Shown: positions 1 to 8,563, numbered from the stretch's first letter. The stretch is DNA of 64,000 nucleotides from Massilia rubra (GCF_011682065.1 NZ_VUYU01000011.1:1-64000), one strand, 5' to 3'. The notes: generated by a model not told the origin, from the letters alone. A program made the numbers and translations.

Positions 1-93
1 CGCTGGCTGGCCATCGTACTGGAACGTCTCCCGACGTGCCCCAACAGCCAGATTGATTCGCTGCTGCCATTCCCCGACTTTACTTCGCGCTAA
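1..93 (+). CDS. IS66-family transposase, C-terminal fragment (cut by window edge)
   Basis: Frame 1 is open from the window edge to TAA at 91-93 and gives 30 residues. The string LERLPTCPNSQIDSLLPF matches the conserved C-terminal tail of IS66 transposases (a helix with LxRLPT.., then IDxLLPH-like). The catalytic DDE domain lies outside the window. The reading ends inside the IS, 34 bp before its terminal repeat ends, as expected for an intact element. The identification rests on this short tail plus the terminal repeat. Confidence 0.6.
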   Translation, partial: RWLAIVLERLPTCPNSQIDSLLPFPDFTSR

Positions 94-127
94 ACAGGCT
101 GTACAGGTGGGGCCGCTGGCCGCTTAC
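1..127 (+). mobile_element. Right end of an IS66-family insertion sequence
   Basis: The element runs in from the left edge. It ends at base 127 with a terminal repeat whose outward reading begins GTAAGCGGCCAGCGGCC, and GTAAGCG is the usual start of IS66-family terminal repeats. Bases 1-93 read as an IS66 transposase C-terminus. From base 128 the sequence changes abruptly to the first membrane helix of an MFS transporter, so the insertion lies in that gene. IS66 elements usually duplicate 8 bp of target; here that would be bases 128-135, but the other copy lies outside the window and cannot be checked. Confidence 0.7.
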
Positions 128-1346
128 CATCAATCTTCTTATTGCCGCCGCTTGCCTGCTGGGGCTGTTCTCGACCATCGGCGCCTCGCTGCCGTATCCG
201 ATCCTGCCGCCGCTGTTCGCTTCGGGCGTCGGGAACGGCCTCAATTCCTTCCTCGGGCTGCCGCCCAAAATGCTGTTCGGCCTGGCGCTGACCATCAATC
301 CGCTCGGCTTGTTGATCGGTAATACCTTGCTCGGCCCGCTCTCGGACCGTTACGGCCGCCGCCCGGTGCTGATGCTGACCACCATCGGCGCCGCCCTCGG
401 CCACATGCTCACGGCCCTCGCGCTGCTGCTCGAATCGTATCCGCTGTTTATCGTGGCGCGCTTCGGTACTGGCTTGTTGGAAGGTAACGGCGCCGTCGTG
501 CGCGCCATGCTGGCCGACCGCCTCGAAGGCGACCTGCGCGTGCGCGCCATGTCGTGGCTGAACGGCGCGTTCTACCTTGGCTGGCTGGCCGGGCCGCTGC
601 TGGCCGGCGCCACGGTGGTGTGGGGCATCACAGTGCCGTTCTGGATCGCGGCCGGCGCCCTGGTCATGACCGCCGCGCTGGTGGCGCTGGCGCTGCCGCG
701 CGAGGCGCCTTCGCTGGCCACCACCTCGTGGTGGCATGTGGCGCGCCACCAGCACGCGTTTCACTTGCTGCGCCACGCCGACCTGCGCAAGCTGTTCATC
801 GTCCAGTTCGCCTATACCTGCGGCGTGACCGCCTTTTACGAGTTCTATCCCTTGTGGCTGGTGGAGTATCCCGGCTACGGCGCGCCCGGCATCGCCTGGG
901 TCACGGCCGCCCTGTGCGCGGTGATGACCTGCACCGCCGTGTTCGCCGGCCGGCCGAGCCGCTTCGCCCCCTTGCAACGGGCGACGTGGAGCGCGTTCGC
1001 CTGCGCCACGGCGATTGCGGCGGTGGCGCTCGGCCATGTGTGGCTGGGACTGGTAGCGATCGTGCTGTTCGGGATTCCGAACGCGTTCTATAACGCCATC
1101 GTGCCGGGCTGGTGCGCGGAGCGCTTCGGCGCGCTGGGGCAGGGCGCGGTGATGGGCTTGCTGTCGACCACGTTCTGCCTGGCCAATATCGTCATGGCCC
1201 TGGTCGGCTCGGTGCTGACCCTGCTCGATACGCGCCTGATCCTGCTGCTGGGCGCGCTATTGTCGGCCTGGGCCGCCTGGCGCCTGCGCGGCTGGCGCGT
1301 GCAGATGGCCGGTGCGGGCGCGGCCAGCCTGCCCGCCCGGCCCTAA
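128..1346 (+). pseudogene. MFS transporter, 5' end removed by IS66 insertion
   Basis: The open frame runs unbroken from the IS junction to TAA at 1344-1346, about 405 residues of a 12-helix major facilitator protein. The first helix (INLLIAAACLLGLFSTIGAS) starts within two codons of the IS end. The helix 2-3 loop motif GPLSDRYGRRPVL (MFS signature A) is intact. There is no ATG, GTG or TTG between the IS end and the ATG at 270, which lies after helix 1. The native start was therefore upstream and has been separated by the element. Either an outward promoter and fusion start in the IS rescue expression, or the gene is dead. The substrate is unknown. It converges with the acyltransferase gene at a shared hairpin. 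Confidence 0.75.
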
Positions 1347-1366
1347 GCAAGGGCGGGCAGGCTGGC
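1323..1366. terminator. Bidirectional hairpin between convergent genes
   Basis: A perfect 16-bp inverted repeat (1323-1338 against 1351-1366, arm GCCAGCCTGCCCGCCC) with a 12-base loop straddles the MFS stop codon. It also lies just beyond the stop of the convergent acyltransferase gene. No T-run follows on either strand. It could stop transcription in both directions or simply protect 3' ends. Confidence 0.55.
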
Positions 1367-1370
1367 GCCG

Positions 1371-3458
1371 TCACAGCGCCGGCGGCGGGTTCAGCAGCGC
1401 GGTCGGCTGCGCGGTGGCCGGCTCCGGCCCGCGCAGCATGGTCGGATCGAGGAAGCTGGCGGCGCGCCGGCTGTAAGCCGGGCGCATGTGGATGGTGTCG
1501 GTGTACAGCGGCGCGCCGCTCTCGTCGAGCACCGGGCACAGCTGGTCCTTGCACATGTATTGGGCCGGTTCGATGACGATGGCGCCGGTGTCGGCGGCAA
1601 TCGCGGTCAGGCGCGCCAGCGGCGCCGCGTTGCGCTGGCGATACTCGGCCAGGTTGAACGCGGGCACCTTCGGCACCGGGACGATGGTGCCGAAACGCGA
1701 GCCGGTGACCATCGACTGCGGATCGTAGGCGCTGCCGGCCGGCGGCTGCAGCACCAGGAACACGCGCTTGCCGTTCTTGCGCAAGGTGGCCAGGCTCGCG
1801 CGCAGCGAGGCATACGCCAGCTCTTGCGCATCAGCCGCCGGGAAGGCTTTTTGCACGCCGTCTTTGTCGACCAGCAGTTCGCGCTGGCCGGCGTTGAAGT
1901 AGCCGTACCAGGCCGCGCCCAGCACCACCGTATCGACCTGCGCGCTGTTGGCCAGGGCGTAGGCCGCTTTCACGGTCTTGGGACACAGCGGAAAGCGGAT
2001 CTGCGGCAGGCGCACCGTGTGCTCGATCGGCGGACAGCCGCCGGCGGTGGCGAAAATTACCGAGCTGAAGCGCGCCGGATCGGTCGCCACCGCGTGCTCG
2101 ATGCGCGGGCCGTACTGTTGCATCACGGAGTCGCCCAGGAACACGGTCAGGCCGGGTCCGCGGCTGGCCGCCTTCTGGAACACCACGCCGTCGTAGCGCA
2201 GCGGCGCCAGGGTCGGGCCGGGGTACTGGCTGTCGTTCAGGGCCGCCAGGAAGGGCTCGGCGCCATGCGTGTCGATGCGTTGGCGCAGCATGCTGGTGCT
2301 GATCGCCAGGCCGAACACGGCGATGGCGACCATGCCCACGCCGAGCGACCAGGTCACGCGCGTACGGTCGCGCCGTTCGCGCAGCGGGATGTCGACCAGG
2401 CGGTAAGTGAGCCAGGCGAGCACGAAGCCGGCGCCGATCAGCGCCAGCTTGACTGGCATCGGCGGCTTCTGGCCATGGATAATATGGCCGTAGGACAGCA
2501 AGGGCCAGTGCCACAGATACAGGGGATAGCTGATCAAGCCGATCGCGACGGGCCAGCGCCGTCCCAGCACCAGGCGATTGAGCACGGCATCCTTGCCGGC
2601 CAAAATCAGCAGGCAGGCGCCGCCGACCGGCAACATGGCCCACCAGCCGGGAAACAGCGACTGCTCGTTGGTCAGCCAGAACGCCAGCCCCAGCAGCACC
2701 GCGCCGCCCAGCGACAGCGCCGTGCCATGCCGTGTGAAGCGCTGCGCGTGGTGCAGGTTCAGATACGCGACCACGCCGCCGGCCATCAGTTCCCAGAAGC
2801 GCGTGAGCGGCGAAAAGAAGGCCGCCACCGGATGGTCGGCCACCAGCAGCACGTTGGCGCTCATGGAGATCACGAAGATCACGCCGGCGACCCACAAAAA
2901 GCGCAGCTTGCGCGAAAATACCAGCCACAGGATCAGCGGCCACAGGATGTAGAACTGTTCCTCGACTCCGAGCGACCACAGGTGCAGGAAGGGCTTGGTG
3001 ATGCCGTCGTTGTCGAAGTAGCCGGCCTCGTTCCACAACACCAGGTTCGACACGAAGGTGGTGCCGGCCACGGCGTGCTTGCCGATCTGCTGGAACTCGC
3101 CTTGCAGCAGGGTCACCCAGCCGAAGGCGAGGGTGGCGAGCATGACCACGGTCAGGGCCGGGAAAATGCGGCGGATGCGGCGCACGTAGAAATCGGCGAT
3201 GCTGAACTTGCCCTTTTCCAGTTGGGACAGGAGGATCGAGGTGATCAGGAAGCCCGAGATGACGAAGAAGATATCGACGCCCACGAAACCGCCGGCAAAC
3301 CAGGTCGGCCAGGCATGGAATGCGATCACGGCGATCACCGCCAGCGCGCGCATGCCATCGATATCGGGCCGGTAGGCGAGGGCGCCCGCGTGCGCGGACG
3401 CGCACGCGCTATGATTGTTGGTTGGAATGACAGCCTCCGGGTGCGGATGATTGAACAA
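1371..3458 (-). CDS. Acyltransferase-3 / SGNH-domain fusion (OafA/YrhL type)
   Basis: This 695-residue inner-membrane O-acyltransferase probably acetylates a cell-surface polysaccharide. Residues ~28-370 form the acyltransferase-3 domain with about ten helices: it opens with YRPDIDGMRALAVIAVIAFH and later has the RRIRRIFPAL and SLGVEEQFYILWP signatures. Residues ~400-690 form a periplasmic SGNH domain with the nucleophile block FLGDSVMQQ near residue 439 and the DTIHM catalytic pair near 652. Membrane domain plus SGNH domain is the OafA architecture, in which the SGNH part completes acetyl transfer to the sugar. The acceptor is unknown because no polysaccharide cluster surrounds the gene. Two other acyltransferase-3 genes in the window lack the SGNH domain. 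Confidence 0.9.
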   Translation of the reverse strand: MFNHPHPEAVIPTNNHSACASAHAGALAYRPDIDGMRALAVIAVIAFHAWPTWFAGGFVGVDIFFVISGFLITSILLSQLEKGKFSIADFYVRRIRRIFPALTVVMLATLAFGWVTLLQGEFQQIGKHAVAGTTFVSNLVLWNEAGYFDNDGITKPFLHLWSLGVEEQFYILWPLILWLVFSRKLRFLWVAGVIFVISMSANVLLVADHPVAAFFSPLTRFWELMAGGVVAYLNLHHAQRFTRHGTALSLGGAVLLGLAFWLTNEQSLFPGWWAMLPVGGACLLILAGKDAVLNRLVLGRRWPVAIGLISYPLYLWHWPLLSYGHIIHGQKPPMPVKLALIGAGFVLAWLTYRLVDIPLRERRDRTRVTWSLGVGMVAIAVFGLAISTSMLRQRIDTHGAEPFLAALNDSQYPGPTLAPLRYDGVVFQKAASRGPGLTVFLGDSVMQQYGPRIEHAVATDPARFSSVIFATAGGCPPIEHTVRLPQIRFPLCPKTVKAAYALANSAQVDTVVLGAAWYGYFNAGQRELLVDKDGVQKAFPAADAQELAYASLRASLATLRKNGKRVFLVLQPPAGSAYDPQSMVTGSRFGTIVPVPKVPAFNLAEYRQRNAAPLARLTAIAADTGAIVIEPAQYMCKDQLCPVLDESGAPLYTDTIHMRPAYSRRAASFLDPTMLRGPEPATAQPTALLNPPPAL

Positions 3459-3648
3459 AAATCAATGTCGACAACACGCGCATTATAGTGGAAGCGCTAC
3501 GTATGGTTGTAATTTGTTTAATGAATTACGCATACAAATATTGTCGAAACTGTAAATACTCAATCATTCGACCGCGCGCTGGCCGCAGCGTTCGCGCGCC
3601 TTCGCGGCAAGCTGTCCGGTGTCACATCCTGGCGGCCTTGCTAGACGT

Positions 3649-4140
3649 TTATTGGGCGTCGCCTTCCTCTGGCGCCGGCTTGCCGATCCAGAGCCGGTGC
3701 GGCCCCGGTCCCTTGCCGGCCAGCTTGTCCTGCGGATTGCGCAACCAGCAGCGCTCCAGCGACAGGCAGCCGCAGCCGATGCAATCGTCGAGCGTGTCGC
3801 GCAGTTTTTTCAGCTGCGCCATGCGCTGGTCGAGGTCGTGGCGCCAGGCGGCCGACAGGCGCGCCCAGTCGTCGCGGCTGGGCGCGCCGCTGCCGAGGGT
3901 GGCCAGCGCCGCCTCGATCTCGGCCAGGCTCACGCCAACGCGCTGGGCCACGCGAATGAAGGCGATGCGGCGCAGCACGTCGCGCGTGTAGCGGCGCTGG
4001 TTGCCGGCGCTGCGCGTGCTGGCGATCAGGCCGCGCGTTTCGTAAAAATGCAGGGTCGACACGGCCACCCCGCTGCGCCGCGCGACCTCGCCCACGGACA
4101 AGCTCGGATGGGCTTCGCGCTGCGGATGTTGTTCTGCCAT
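3649..4140 (-). CDS. soxR: Redox-sensitive MerR-family activator SoxR
   Basis: This 163-residue protein has a MerR winged-helix domain (residues ~14-82, starting LSVGEVARRSGVAVSTLHFY), a dimerisation helix, and the [2Fe-2S] ligand cluster C120-x2-C123-x-C125-x5-C131. The cluster matches E. coli SoxR in spacing, and the following LRNPQDKLAGKGPG tail is typical of the family. Oxidation of the cluster by redox-cycling compounds switches the bound protein to an activator. Non-enteric SoxR usually controls efflux pumps and small oxidoreductases directly rather than through SoxS. The divergent monooxygenase gene, with a SoxR operator in its promoter, fits that: P. aeruginosa soxR (PA2273) lies beside the similar target PA2274. 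Confidence 0.95.
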   Translation of the reverse strand: MAEQHPQREAHPSLSVGEVARRSGVAVSTLHFYETRGLIASTRSAGNQRRYTRDVLRRIAFIRVAQRVGVSLAEIEAALATLGSGAPSRDDWARLSAAWRHDLDQRMAQLKKLRDTLDDCIGCGCLSLERCWLRNPQDKLAGKGPGPHRLWIGKPAPEEGDAQ

Positions 4141-4150
4141 CGAAGACTCC

Positions 4151-4181
4151 TTGACCTCAACTTAACTTGATGTTTTAGACT
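4151..4181 (+). promoter_or_regulatory. SoxR operator inside a 19-bp-spacer promoter
   Basis: The 18-bp near-palindrome CCTCAACTTAACTTGATG (4155-4172) matches the SoxR box consensus CCTCAAGTTNACTTGAGG except in the last arm. It lies between a -35 TTGACC (4151-4156) and a -10 TAGACT (4176-4181). The spacer is 19 bp, the over-long spacing on which MerR-family activators work by DNA distortion. It drives the ABM monooxygenase gene at 4224 and overlaps the region upstream of soxR. Confidence 0.85.
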
Positions 4182-4223
4182 GGCTTTCACTGCCCAGGCA
4201 AGCATTCTAAAGGAGAATTTCAG

Positions 4224-4562
4224 ATGGCAAGGAACACACCCAGGAACCCGTCCGACGGGGTATTTCGCATCGATAAATATGTCGTGCCGGCGGCCTCGCT
4301 GGCGGCCTTTGTGACGCAGATGCGCGAGATTGAAGCCATGTTCGAGCGCCTGCCCGGCTGGCGCCAGAAGCATTTGTTGACGCAATTTGGCGGCACCGGG
4401 GAATTTAACGTGGTGACCATGGTCGAATGGAAGACGGCCGGCGCGATGGCGGTGGCCCAGGAAATCGTGCAGCGGCATTTTGCCGGGCAGGGCGTGGCGC
4501 CCGGCCAGGTGCTCGAGCGCCTTGGCGTGCGCTCGGACCGGGGGTTTTACATCGCCGCTTGA
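4224..4562 (+). CDS. ABM-domain (antibiotic biosynthesis monooxygenase-like) protein, SoxR target
   Basis: This 112-residue single-domain protein has the ferredoxin-like ABM fold pattern: strand FRIDKYVVP, helix SLAAFVTQMREIEAMFERLPG, strand FNVVTMVEWKTAGAM, and a final helix with a VLERLGV tail. Members are cofactor-free quinol oxygenases or heme-degrading enzymes, and the substrate here cannot be told from sequence. An AAAGGAG ribosome site precedes the ATG. The SoxR operator immediately upstream predicts induction by redox-cycling drugs such as phenazines or quinones, as for the equivalent P. aeruginosa gene beside soxR. Its 3' end overlaps the convergent lipoprotein gene by 16 bp. Confidence 0.85.
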   Translation: MARNTPRNPSDGVFRIDKYVVPAASLAAFVTQMREIEAMFERLPGWRQKHLLTQFGGTGEFNVVTMVEWKTAGAMAVAQEIVQRHFAGQGVAPGQVLERLGVRSDRGFYIAA

Positions 4563-5371
4563 GCGCGGCGGGCCTTGCGTGCGCGGTACAGCTTGCGCAA
4601 CCACAGGAACAGGGGGATCAACACCAGCAACCACGGCAAGACGGCAACGACCACGGTGATCAGGACGCCCAGGCTCGACGTGAGCACATGGCCGGATTCC
4701 TTGATCGCCTGTGCTACCGGCGCGACCCAGCTTTGTTCGGCATGCAGCGATTCGGCTACCAGGTTCAGTTCGACCCGCGTCATCTCGGTCTGGCTGGCCA
4801 GTGCCTTGCGCTGGCCGCTGATGCTGTCGAGTTCGGATTGAGTTTCCGACAACTGCTTTTCGGCTTCCAGGACTTCCTTCAGGTTGCCCGTGCGCTTGGC
4901 CAGCAGGTCGAGGATGCGCGCCTTGAGCGCCGTGAGGTTGGCGATTTTCGCCTCCACATCGATCACCTGGGCGGTCAGGTCTTCGCTGTCGCGTTCATGT
5001 TGCAGCAGCTTTCCGTGCTCAAGCATGGTCTTGAGAAAGCTGTCGAACGCTTGCGGGGGGATGCGGGCGCTGAGGGTGGCATTGGCCGGGCTGCGCAGGC
5101 GCGCCTGCGACTGATCGGCGTTGAGCACCACGCAGGCGAGCTTGAGGCAGGCCGCCTGGATCGCCTCGAAGTGCTTGTGCAGCTCGGCTTCGGGCGCTTC
5201 GAGCAGCAGTTTGTGACGCGTGGCGATGTAGCGCCGGCTTCCTGGCGGTTCGGGCGCCTCTATCAACTTGGTTTCGACAGCCTCTGGCATGGCGCCGCCG
5301 GCGGCGACCTCCATTTTTTGCGAACAGGCGCACAGGAAGAAGGCGACAACGATGCCGGACAGAATTTTCAT
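4547..5371 (-). CDS. DUF4349-type lipoprotein
   Basis: This 274-residue envelope protein begins MKILSGIVVAFFLCACSQ, a lipoprotein signal with lipobox LCAC. The start was chosen here because an in-frame ATG 15 codons upstream would place charged residues before the signal. The body matches the DUF4349 layout: a beta-rich N-terminal half with repeated LxxxFxAIQAAC-like helices, then a long coiled coil (about residues 125-205, rich in E, K, L and Q, such as LKEVLEAEKQLSETQSELD). A C-terminal membrane helix (LITVVVAVLPWLLVLIPLFL) follows, with a basic tail. The function of the family is unknown; the shape suggests an envelope spacer or scaffold. Confidence 0.75.
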   Translation of the reverse strand: MKILSGIVVAFFLCACSQKMEVAAGGAMPEAVETKLIEAPEPPGSRRYIATRHKLLLEAPEAELHKHFEAIQAACLKLACVVLNADQSQARLRSPANATLSARIPPQAFDSFLKTMLEHGKLLQHERDSEDLTAQVIDVEAKIANLTALKARILDLLAKRTGNLKEVLEAEKQLSETQSELDSISGQRKALASQTEMTRVELNLVAESLHAEQSWVAPVAQAIKESGHVLTSSLGVLITVVVAVLPWLLVLIPLFLWLRKLYRARKARRAQAAM

Positions 5372-5574
5372 AGGAGGGGCGCGAATGGATGTTGAGGGAA
5401 TAGTAACATCATGCACGTGCCTGCGGGCAATGGGTGCAGGCTGGCGCGACGGTGGTGGCCGCGCGCGGCCGCCACCGTCTGGCCCGCTTGCGCCCAGGCG
5501 CTTCCCGGCGTGCTGGCAGCAGCAGCCGGGCGGGGACTGGCGGGGTACTGGTGTGGTGTTCGCCTGCGGGCAGG

Positions 5575-5796
5575 CTAGCTGACCGCAGCCTCGCGCAGGC
5601 GGCGCGCCGCCTGGCGGCGGTCGTAGCTTTCGATCAGTGCGTTTTGCGAAACTTCATCGCCAATGCCGCGCAGCTTGAGAAAGCGCTGGGCGGCGTCGCT
5701 GCCGAAAGCGCGCTGCAAGGCAAGCGCTTCGTGCAATTGCGCCGCGGTTTCAAGGTCCTGGCGACGGTCTTCGTGACGGCGGTCTGCATCGTCCAT
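5575..5796 (-). CDS. Small hypothetical protein
   Basis: This 73-residue charged protein begins MDDADRRHEDRRQDL; the start is fixed by AGGAGA five bases upstream. Predicted all-helical, it has a heptad-like section AAQLHEALALQRAFGS and a final basic helix RRQAARRLREA. I recognise no family. The strong ribosome site and soluble composition make it a credible gene, but there is no functional clue from its neighbours. Confidence 0.55.
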   Translation of the reverse strand: MDDADRRHEDRRQDLETAAQLHEALALQRAFGSDAAQRFLKLRGIGDEVSQNALIESYDRRQAARRLREAAVS

Positions 5797-5877
5797 GTTG
5801 TTCTCCTGGTTACTGTATTGCATTTATAGCACGCCGAGAAAATGCATGCTGCGTATGCGCGTACCGAACGCGGGTAT

Positions 5878-6636
5878 TTACATTATCGTCAGCAGGCCGT
5901 CGAACTTGATACTGAGTGCATGCAGAGGGGAAGAAATCATGGGCGCCGGGCTGTGGGTGCTGTCGCTGCCGCAGTGGCCGCAGTAGTGGCGCCGGTGGGG
6001 CTTTTGCGCAAAGCTGCCCAGGTCCAGGTGCGGATGGCCGCAGCGCGCACAGCAGACACAGCCAAGCTGCAGGCCGGCCGCGCGCACCGCGCTGTACGCC
6101 AGCAGGGCGGGCGGAGTAATGTTGATCTGCACGATGTCGGTGCCGGGAAACAGCGCGTGCGTGGCGCTGGTGCGCAGCGCCACTGCCGCGCAGCGCGTTG
6201 CAATGGGCGCTGTTGCGCCGGCCGCCACGCGGGTAAGCGTTATGGCGCCGTCGGGCGCGCCGGCCAGGCTTACCCTGGCGCAGGCGGCCAGGTCGATCAC
6301 GGGCGGATGCAGCGCGTAGCCCATCTTTTCCAGATGGCGCGCGCAACGTTGCTCGCCGCTGTCGGCCAGCGCGGCCAAGTCCGCCTTCACGCCCCAATAA
6401 GTTTGGTGCGTGCGGCACCAGCGGCGGGCGGCGCCGTTGCGGTATTTGCCGGCCGCCACCAGCACGCAGTCGACGATGGCGTCATCGCCCCGCTCGGCCG
6501 GAAAATATCCGGCGACGCGCCCGCTCGCCACCGCGATGTGGCCGACTGTGGCCTGATGCGGCCAGCAGATGCCGGATACGACGGCTCCGCCGCCAAGGTG
6601 TTGCAAGCTCAGTGGCGCTGCAAGCTCAGTCGGCAT
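5878..6636 (-). CDS. Hypothetical protein with C-terminal zinc ribbon
   Basis: This 252-residue protein starts at the ATG giving MPTELAAPLSLQHLGGG, 11 bp inside the 3' end of the preceding gene, which indicates translational coupling. The one readable domain is C-terminal: CARCGH near residue 200 and CGHCGS about 20 residues later, a C-x2-C ... C-x2-C zinc ribbon. The middle part is unusually rich in Cys, His and Ala. I do not recognise the family. The pairing with the acidic protein encoded upstream suggests a two-gene unit. Confidence 0.6.
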   Translation of the reverse strand: MPTELAAPLSLQHLGGGAVVSGICWPHQATVGHIAVASGRVAGYFPAERGDDAIVDCVLVAAGKYRNGAARRWCRTHQTYWGVKADLAALADSGEQRCARHLEKMGYALHPPVIDLAACARVSLAGAPDGAITLTRVAAGATAPIATRCAAVALRTSATHALFPGTDIVQINITPPALLAYSAVRAAGLQLGCVCCARCGHPHLDLGSFAQKPHRRHYCGHCGSDSTHSPAPMISSPLHALSIKFDGLLTIM

Positions 6637-7042
6637 GGGCGAGGTACAGGCCGCCTTTGCCGTCCGGCAGCCAGGTTTCGGCGATATCGGAGCTGACATC
6701 GAAAAAGCCCACGCCATGCTGGCCGGCGAGGCGGGTCACGGTGGCGTGCGCGTCGTCGATCTGACTCCACGGAAAGCTCATATAGATGAACGCCTTGCCG
6801 ATGGTGTAGTCGGTGTCGGTCATGTCCTCGTCTTCTTCCTCGTCCTCGCGTTCGTCGAGCGGCATGGCCGGGAAGGCCTGGACGATGTTGGCGTAGAACG
6901 CCTGCAATGCCGGGGTGGTGACGGCCGGGTCGGCGTAGGAATGGTCTTCGCCCAGTTCGGTTTGTTCTTCATGCCACATGAGGAAGGGCTCGCGTTTTTT
7001 GGGAGCGGCTTCCGCTGCGAAAACCATCAGGTCGTAACTCAT
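6626..7042 (-). CDS. Acidic hypothetical protein
   Basis: This 138-residue cytoplasmic protein opens MSYDLMVFAAEAAPKKREPFLMWHE and has a strongly acidic insert (LDEREDEEEDEDMTDTD, about residues 79-95). A predicted alpha/beta second half ends ETWLPDGKGGLYLAHAD. The opening 'MSYDL-(V/Y)F' followed by a strand and a helix of the type 'ALQAFYANIVQAFPAM' is seen in uncharacterised proteins often near secretion or polymorphic-toxin loci, but nothing of that kind is nearby. It overlaps and probably leads the zinc-ribbon gene as an operon. Confidence 0.65.
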   Translation of the reverse strand: MSYDLMVFAAEAAPKKREPFLMWHEEQTELGEDHSYADPAVTTPALQAFYANIVQAFPAMPLDEREDEEEDEDMTDTDYTIGKAFIYMSFPWSQIDDAHATVTRLAGQHGVGFFDVSSDIAETWLPDGKGGLYLAHAD

Positions 7043-7191
7043 GCTTGTGTGCCTTTATCGTAGTGAAGTGCGCTGGCGCTATTTTAGAGCAAGCATGAGA
7101 ATCCGAGATTTTTCCTTCTTGCCATTCTGGTAAGATGTTCACTCCTTAGCAACCCGGTCATTGCGGACCAAGCGTGCCGCAGGACGCGATA

Positions 7192-8433
7192 ATGACATCC
7201 ACACCAGCTCAGCCAACCCGCGCGCGGCGCGTTCTGTTCGTTCATCAAAATTTCCCCGGCCAGTTCAAGCGGATTGCCGCCCACCTGGCGCGCGACCCGG
7301 CCTACGAGGTGCTGGCGATCGGCAAGGAAGGCTGCCCCGGCCTGCCGGACGTGCGCACCCTGACCTACAAGTTGCACCGGGTCCAGGCCAAGGAAACGCA
7401 CCACTATGCGCGCCCGTTCGAGTCGGGCATCCTGCATGGCCAGGCTTGCCTGCGCGTGCTGCTGGCATTGAAAGAAAAGGGCTTTGTGCCGGACGTCATC
7501 GTCGCCCATCCGGGCTGGGGCGACACCATGTTCGTACGCGAGGCGTTTCCCGATGCGCGGCTGGTGCATTTTTCCGAGTTCTACTATCACACGGACCATG
7601 CCGACGTCGGTTTCGACCCGGAGTTTCCCAACAATATCGACGACCGGGCGCGGGTGCGCGCCAAGAATGCGCTGCAACTGCTCAACCTGGAAGCGTGCGA
7701 CATCGCGGTCGCCCCCACCCGCTGGCAAAAAAGCCTGCACCCCAAGCCCTACCAGGACAAGATCGCACTGATACACGAGGGCATCGACACCACCTACCTG
7801 TGCCCGAATCCCGCCGCCTCCTTCACCCTGCCGAACGGAAAAGTGCTGCGTCCGGGCGACCCGGTGGTGACGTATGTGTCGCGCAACCTGGAACCGTACC
7901 GCGGCTTTCATACCTTCATGCGCGCGCTGCCGGCCATCCTGGCCGACAATCCCGGCTGCGACATCGTGCTGGCCGGCGGGGACGGCGTGAGCTACGGCGC
8001 GCGGCCGGCCGGCGCTGGCAACTGGCGCGAGAAAATGCTGGCCGAGGTCGCCATCGATGCCAGTCGCGTGCACTTTCTCGACCGCATTCCGTTCGCGCGC
8101 TACCGCGAGCTGCTGCAGGTATCGGCCGCGCATGTATACCTGACGTATCCGTTTGTGCTGTCGTGGTCGATGCTCGAAGCGATGGCCTGCGGCTGCCTGG
8201 TGATCGGCTCGGACACGGCGCCGGTGACGGAAGTGATCCGCGACGGCGAGAATGGCTTGCTGGTCGATTTTTTCGATACGGCGGCGATTGCCGCTACCGT
8301 CAGCCGCGCCTTGCGCGAGCGCGAGCGCTGGATGCCCATGCGGGCACGGGCCGTGGAATCGATCAAGGCGGGCTATGCGGTGGAGGAGGGCATCGCCGGC
8401 TACCGCCGCCTGATCGACGCGGCGGCGCTGTAA
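7192..8433 (+). CDS. GT4-family glycosyltransferase
   Basis: This 413-residue GT-B fold enzyme probably builds a cell-surface glycan or glycolipid. The N-terminal half opens with VLFVHQNFPGQFKRIAAHL, and the HPGWGDTMFV loop faces the acceptor side. The C-terminal nucleotide-sugar domain has VVTYVSRNLEPYRGFHTFM, then the GT4 signature region SMLEAMACGCLVIGSDTAPV with the catalytic E-x7-E type block and NGLLVDFFD. ATG 7192 is preferred over GTG 7174 because AGGAC lies eight bases upstream. The sequence resembles the PEP-CTERM/EPS-associated group, but no other glycan genes are adjacent. Donor and acceptor are unknown. Confidence 0.85.
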   Translation: MTSTPAQPTRARRVLFVHQNFPGQFKRIAAHLARDPAYEVLAIGKEGCPGLPDVRTLTYKLHRVQAKETHHYARPFESGILHGQACLRVLLALKEKGFVPDVIVAHPGWGDTMFVREAFPDARLVHFSEFYYHTDHADVGFDPEFPNNIDDRARVRAKNALQLLNLEACDIAVAPTRWQKSLHPKPYQDKIALIHEGIDTTYLCPNPAASFTLPNGKVLRPGDPVVTYVSRNLEPYRGFHTFMRALPAILADNPGCDIVLAGGDGVSYGARPAGAGNWREKMLAEVAIDASRVHFLDRIPFARYRELLQVSAAHVYLTYPFVLSWSMLEAMACGCLVIGSDTAPVTEVIRDGENGLLVDFFDTAAIAATVSRALRERERWMPMRARAVESIKAGYAVEEGIAGYRRLIDAAAL

Positions 8434-8520
8434 GGCCCGGCCCGGCCCGGCCTGTCGGGGCAGGCGTCGGCCGGGGCCCCGTGATCCATCACGCGAAACG
8501 CATATACTTGGCTGACCGAT

Positions 8521-8547
8521 CGAACAATTCGAACAATTCGAACAATC
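8521..8547 (+). repeat. Three tandem copies of a 9-bp unit upstream of nhaR
   Basis: CGAACAATT is present at 8521-8529 and 8530-8538, with CGAACAATC at 8539-8547. The array ends four bases before the AGGAG ribosome site of nhaR. It could be a slippage-prone spacer or a repeated binding site in the 5' leader. Confidence 0.7.
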
Positions 8548-8563
8548 GCCAGGAGCGGCCCGC

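Noticed and set aside
90-1037. Long minus-strand open frame antisense to the MFS gene
   Set aside because: Arg/Gln/Gly-rich, no domain, caused by high-GC codon bias of the MFS gene.
1488-3488. 666-codon plus-strand frame antisense to the OafA-type gene
   Set aside because: Composition dominated by Arg, Gln, His and Gly with no motif. The opposite strand carries clear acyltransferase and SGNH domains.
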